Below, piece by piece: positions 5,981-8,093 of a stretch of DNA of 8,093 nucleotides (position 1 is its first letter; every line of letters begins with the position of its first letter). The translations under genes and the position numbers were made by a program. The stretch is from contig JASEEW010000081.1 in the NCBI GenBank assembly GCA_030019485.1, forward strand, positions 1 to 8,093, in the 5' to 3' direction. The notes below the pieces were generated by a model. The model was not told where the DNA came from. It saw only the letters and a list, made by a program, of their open reading frames with translations, and searched no databases. The stretch comes from Thermoplasmatales archaeon (lineage in GTDB: Archaea; Thermoplasmatota; JASEFT01; JAUWIS01).

Positions 5981-6340
5981 TTACCATTTTCCTGCCTTTC
6001 TGACAGCATCATCAGGGTTGATGTTTTCAACAAACACGGTTTTTTTCCTTGAATGCTCACCTGAAAATATTTTTACTTTCCTGTCAAACAGTTTTGAGAA
6101 AAAAACAAGCACATTATTGTTCGCCTCACCTTTTAATGCTTTGCCTTTTACTTTCAGTTTGATTCTTTTCCTCCAGGGGTCAAAGGAAATACTTTCTTTG
6201 TCCGCACATGGTAAACTCAGCAACCGAAGGTTTTTCGGTAAGAATTTCACGAATGAGTTCCATGTTGCTGAGTTTAGTACAACCTCAACATCAATCAGAA
6301 CACCATTTGATGCCTTTCTCACCGCCTCATTTATGCTCAT
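5981..6340 (-). CDS. DUF167 (YggU-like) protein
   Basis: 119 aa. The family hallmark appears as IKLKVKGKALKGEANNNVLVFFSKLF (60-85), corresponding to the consensus of a hydrophobic strand, A-P-P-x-x-G-x-A-N and a helix. It continues with VKIFSGEHSRKKTVFVEN (89-106). DUF167 proteins are small alpha/beta proteins found in all domains, without an agreed function. Compared with the usual 95-105 residues, this one has about 20 extra between the first strand and the conserved core (around 30-53). The start is the ATG at 6340, about 27 bases after a TATA box; a TTG just before it is in frame but unlikely. It is the first gene of the minus-strand cluster leading to dnaG, and is divergent from the RAM gene. 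Confidence 0.85.
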   Translation of the reverse strand: MSINEAVRKASNGVLIDVEVVLNSATWNSFVKFLPKNLRLLSLPCADKESISFDPWRKRIKLKVKGKALKGEANNNVLVFFSKLFDRKVKIFSGEHSRKKTVFVENINPDDAVRKAGKW

Positions 6341-6362
6341 CAAAAAAAATATGGATTACAAC

Positions 6363-6370
6363 AATTTAAA
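6363..6370 (-). promoter_or_regulatory. TATA box of the DUF167-Toprim operon
   Basis: TTTAAATT on the minus strand, preceded by GCAAAAATG, is centred about 27 bases from the ATG at 6340. A leaderless transcript is predicted. Confidence 0.55.
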
Positions 6371-6381
6371 CATTTTTGCCC

Positions 6382-6396
6382 AGAAAGGTTTATAAC
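6382..6396 (+). promoter_or_regulatory. BRE/TATA promoter of the RAM gene
   Basis: AGAAAGG (6382-6388) followed by TTTATAAC (6389-6396) is one of the clearest archaeal BRE/TATA pairs in the window. It is centred about 27 bases before the ATG at 6420, so the mRNA should be leaderless. It is divergent from the DUF167 promoter 20 bases away. Confidence 0.7.
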
Positions 6397-6419
6397 AAAT
6401 CAAAGCATAACTGTTTAGC

Positions 6420-6671
6420 ATGGCTAATTCTGTTTCAGCATATGTGCTTATAAAAACGGATGTGGGAAGAACAGGTGATGTGTTAAACGATATACTCAGA
6501 CTGAGGAATATTTCTCATGCAACATCTGTGGCTGGGGATTACGATATTGTTGTTGAGGTAACAGGTAAAACAGTGGAGGACATCTCCTCAATGGTGCTGA
6601 ATGAAATACACAAAATCCCAAATATCAGGGAAACAAAAACATTGATGGGAACAAAATACGTGGCAAAATAA
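6420..6671 (+). CDS. Stand-alone RAM domain (Lrp/AsnC ligand-binding) protein
   Basis: 83 aa covering only the C-terminal half of an Lrp/AsnC regulator. It has the alpha/beta ferredoxin-like fold: strand AYVLIKTD, helix near VLNDILRL, strand ISHATSVAGDYDIVVEVTG (31-49), helix VEDISSMVLNEIHKI, and the final strand IRETKTLMGTKYV. No helix-turn-helix is present. Such proteins form ring-like dimers of dimers that bind amino acids or related small molecules. They may act as ligand sensors or partners of full-length Lrp proteins rather than binding DNA alone. The ATG at 6420 follows a clear TATA box at the leaderless distance. Four hairpins follow its stop codon directly. Family is clear; ligand and partner are unknown. 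Confidence 0.9.
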   Translation: MANSVSAYVLIKTDVGRTGDVLNDILRLRNISHATSVAGDYDIVVEVTGKTVEDISSMVLNEIHKIPNIRETKTLMGTKYVAK

Positions 6672-6674
6672 ACT

Positions 6675-6696
6675 ACACGGAACTAAAGTTCCGTGT
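6675..6696 (+). repeat. Hairpin 1 of 4: 9-bp perfect stem, loop TAAA
   Basis: ACACGGAAC (6675-6683), loop TAAA, GTTCCGTGT (6688-6696). It begins 3 bases after the RAM stop codon. The upper part, GAAC-(T)AAA-GTTC, recurs in hairpin 3. Confidence 0.85.
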
Positions 6697-6697
6697 G

Positions 6698-6728
6698 TTC
6701 GACAATTTTCCGAAGAAAAATTGTTGAA
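6698..6728 (+). repeat. Hairpin 2 of 4: 12-bp stem, 7-base loop
   Basis: TTCGACAATTTT (6698-6709) pairs with AAAATTGTTGAA (6717-6728) through one G-T wobble, around the loop CCGAAGA. One base separates it from hairpin 1. Confidence 0.85.
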
Positions 6729-6729
6729 A

Positions 6730-6748
6730 GGAAGAACAAAGTTCTTCC
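6730..6748 (+). repeat. Hairpin 3 of 4: 8-bp perfect stem, loop AAA
   Basis: GGAAGAAC (6730-6737), loop AAA, GTTCTTCC (6741-6748). One base separates it from hairpin 2; a GAATTC follows at 6749-6754. Confidence 0.85.
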
Positions 6749-6754
6749 GAATTC

Positions 6755-6795
6755 CAAATTTGAACTCCGACATATTTTTCGATAGTTCAAATTTG
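6755..6795 (+). repeat. Hairpin 4 of 4: 12-bp perfect stem, 17-base loop
   Basis: CAAATTTGAACT (6755-6766) pairs perfectly with AGTTCAAATTTG (6784-6795). Inside the loop CGA (6768-6770) can pair with TCG (6779-6781). The loop contains five Ts, but no T-run follows the stem. Confidence 0.85.
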
Positions 6796-6810
6796 TAAAA
6801 CAACAAGGTG

Positions 6811-6833
6811 CAGAAAAAAGGTTACACTTATCT
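6811..6833 (+). promoter_or_regulatory. Weak promoter candidate of queA
   Basis: A purine-rich AGAAAAAAGG (about 6812-6821) precedes CTTATC (6827-6832), centred about 27 bases before the ATG at 6857. The position fits a leaderless transcript. The TATA match is poorer than for the other genes, and co-transcription from the RAM promoter is possible. Confidence 0.35.
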
Positions 6834-6856
6834 CCCATTAAACACTTTCACAAACT

Positions 6857-7834
6857 ATGCAGTTATCAGATTTTGACTATTACCTGCCAAAACAGTTTAT
6901 TGCGCAAACACCTGTTGAGCCGAGGGATTCTTCAAAACTTATGATACTGGATGATAAAATTGAGCATAAAAGGTTTTACAACCTTCCTGAGTATTTAGAG
7001 AGAGGGGATGCTGTTGTTTTGAATGACTCAAAGGTTGTCCCAGCAAGAATAATCGGGAGAAAGGAAACCGGTGGAAAGATTGAGGTTTTGATTATAAAAA
7101 GAATTAATGAGGATTATGAATGCCTGATAAAAGGCAGAATCAAGCCTGGAATGAAAATACTCTTCGGTGATGAAACCAGCGGGATGGCGGTGAGAAGAAC
7201 AAATCATGGGTTTATCATGGCTTTCAATAAGGAACCAAATCTTCAGGGTATTGGTGAGATGCCGACACCACCGTACATAAAAGAAAAACTTTTAGACCAA
7301 AAAAGATACAACACTGTTTACGCTGAAAATAATGGCTCCATTGCTGCTCCAACAGCAGGTCTGCATTTCACAAAGGGGTTGATAAAAAAATTAGAAGATA
7401 AAGGGGTAAATACAGCATATATAACATTGCATGTTGGTGCTGGAACATTCCTGCCGATCCAACAGGAAAAAATTGAGACGCATAAAATGGAAGAAGAATA
7501 TCTCAAGATTAATAAAGAAAATGCTGAAATCATTAACAATGCATCCAGGGTTTTTGCTGTTGGAACAACAGTTGTGCGTGCACTGGAAAGCAGCTGCAAG
7601 AATGATAAAATAATACCAAATGAGGGCTGGACTGATTTATTCATTTACCCTGGATACAGGTTTAAATCAAAAATAAACTGCTTACTCACAAACTTCCACC
7701 TGCCCAGATCCACACTGCTTCTGCTTGTCTGCGCATTTGCCGGGAAGGAAAAAATATTCAGGGCATACAAAAATGCTATGGAAAACAATTACAGGTTTTA
7801 TTCCTTTGGTGATGCAATGATGATAAAAAGATAA
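6857..7834 (+). CDS. queA: QueA: S-adenosylmethionine:tRNA ribosyltransferase-isomerase
   Basis: 325 aa, slightly shorter than the usual 340-355 but complete. In bacteria it transfers and isomerises the ribosyl group of SAM onto preQ1 at tRNA position 34, forming epoxyqueuosine. Family blocks occur in order: LSDFDYYLPKQFIAQTP (3-19) and RDSSKLMIL; VVLNDSKVVPARIIGRK (53-69) with TGGKIEVL; GEMPTPPYI (133-141); YNTVYAENNGSIAAPTAGLHFT (151-172); TLHVGAGTFLPI (190-201) with H209, M211 and E213; VFAVGTTVVRALES (232-245); LFIYPGYRFK (261-270) and LLTNFHLPRSTLLLLV (276-291); and YRFYSFGDAM (312-321). No block is missing. The enzyme belongs to the bacterial queuosine route, whereas archaea normally make archaeosine at position 15, so it is unexpected beside archaeal genes. 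It is convergent with the last gene, 14 bases away. Confidence 0.95.
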   Translation: MQLSDFDYYLPKQFIAQTPVEPRDSSKLMILDDKIEHKRFYNLPEYLERGDAVVLNDSKVVPARIIGRKETGGKIEVLIIKRINEDYECLIKGRIKPGMKILFGDETSGMAVRRTNHGFIMAFNKEPNLQGIGEMPTPPYIKEKLLDQKRYNTVYAENNGSIAAPTAGLHFTKGLIKKLEDKGVNTAYITLHVGAGTFLPIQQEKIETHKMEEEYLKINKENAEIINNASRVFAVGTTVVRALESSCKNDKIIPNEGWTDLFIYPGYRFKSKINCLLTNFHLPRSTLLLLVCAFAGKEKIFRAYKNAMENNYRFYSFGDAMMIKR

Positions 7835-7848
7835 TTGTGTAATTTCTT

Positions 7849-8093
7849 TTACAGTTCCTCCATCTCCTTCCGTATTTCCTCAACCTTACTTTTGTTCCCA
7901 AGCTTCTCATACCTCTTTGAGTTTATGGGTTTTGGAGTTGTGGAGTTGGGTGGGGGCTTGGAGTTTTTTAAATAATTAGAGAAAGATTGAATCATTCGTG
8001 ATATTTCTTCAGCATTGTTATATACCTCATGAAATTCAACCTCTGATATGTATTTTTGGTCAACTGCCACATAAAGATGCGATTGTACCTCTG
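7849..8093 (-). CDS. Four-helix-bundle (23S rRNA IVP/S23-like) protein, 5' part outside the window
   Basis: The last 81 codons are visible and the frame is open through the right edge; the GTG at 8070 is an internal Val, not the start. The segment EVQSHLYVAVDQKYISEVEF, followed by helix NAEEISRMIQSFSNYLKNSK, matches the third and fourth helices of the four-helix-bundle family first seen as intervening-sequence proteins in bacterial 23S rRNA genes. That family is also widespread as free-standing genes, and its function is unknown. After the bundle this protein continues with a Pro/Thr/Asn-rich linker (PPPNSTTPKPINSK) and a highly charged helix (KVEEIRKEMEEL) of about 35 residues in total, longer than the usual short tail. 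It is convergent with queA. Family call is good; role unknown. Confidence 0.82.
   Translation of the reverse strand, partial: EVQSHLYVAVDQKYISEVEFHEVYNNAEEISRMIQSFSNYLKNSKPPPNSTTPKPINSKRYEKLGNKSKVEEIRKEMEEL

Larger units (their letters stand above)
6672..6856. other. Gap between the RAM gene and queA, holding a four-hairpin array
   Basis: The gap is 185 bases. Positions 6675-6795 are almost completely taken up by four consecutive hairpins, listed separately. The remaining stretch from 6796 is A-rich and carries the queA promoter candidate. No credible coding frame is present; the minus-strand frame across it mirrors the hairpins and the RAM gene. Confidence 0.8.

Noticed and set aside
6755..6795. 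tRNA T-arm look-alike (GTTCAAAT) in hairpin 4
   Set aside because: The bases are part of a perfect 12-bp stem. No acceptor, D or anticodon stems can be drawn around it.
6588..6806. 72-residue minus-strand frame over the hairpin array
   Set aside because: Its content mirrors the inverted repeats and the antisense of the RAM gene; there is no ribosome site and no family resemblance.
6675..6856. preQ1 riboswitch in front of queA
   Set aside because: The sequence shows no preQ1-I or preQ1-II pattern, and the spacing of the queA promoter candidate would leave these bases outside the queA mRNA.

Overview
The window is from an archaeon, A+T-rich and probably from an uncultivated lineage; I cannot name the lineage. 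The evidence is a membrane-anchored archaeal LonB, an archaeal-type DnaG, an archaeal-length PRPP synthetase, a UPF0292-like small Toprim protein, a stand-alone RAM domain, and promoters of archaeal form. TATA-like boxes are centred about 27 bases upstream of the start codons of six genes, as expected for leaderless mRNAs. Genes inside operons or behind a leader use Shine-Dalgarno sites instead.

Layout, left to right. (1) 67-1040: a two-gene HEPN/MNT module. It encodes a winged-helix plus nucleotidyltransferase fusion overlapping a HEPN protein, with a palindromic operator candidate over the first start codon. (2) 1139-3127 (-): LonB, convergent with the HEPN gene. A short divergent promoter region separates it from prs (3208-4065, +). 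(3) 4061-4146: an imperfect inverted repeat between the convergent prs and dnaG. (4) A minus-strand cluster of DUF167, small Toprim protein and dnaG (6340 down to 4146). dnaG sits behind a leader region of about 180 bases with a hairpin and a run of six Gs. (5) 6420-6671 (+): a stand-alone RAM (Lrp ligand-binding) protein, followed by four closely packed hairpins (6675-6795). (6) 6857-7834 (+): a complete QueA, then convergent with it the 3' part of a four-helix-bundle (23S IVP-like) gene running off the right edge.

Most genes are housekeeping or information-processing genes: proteolysis, nucleotide supply, primase/exosome and tRNA modification. The HEPN/MNT pair is an accessory toxin-antitoxin-type module, and QueA looks out of place in an archaeon because it belongs to the bacterial queuosine pathway. 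The least explained DNA is the four-hairpin array and the dnaG leader. I see no CRISPR array, tRNA, rRNA, insertion sequence or clearly new multi-gene system.
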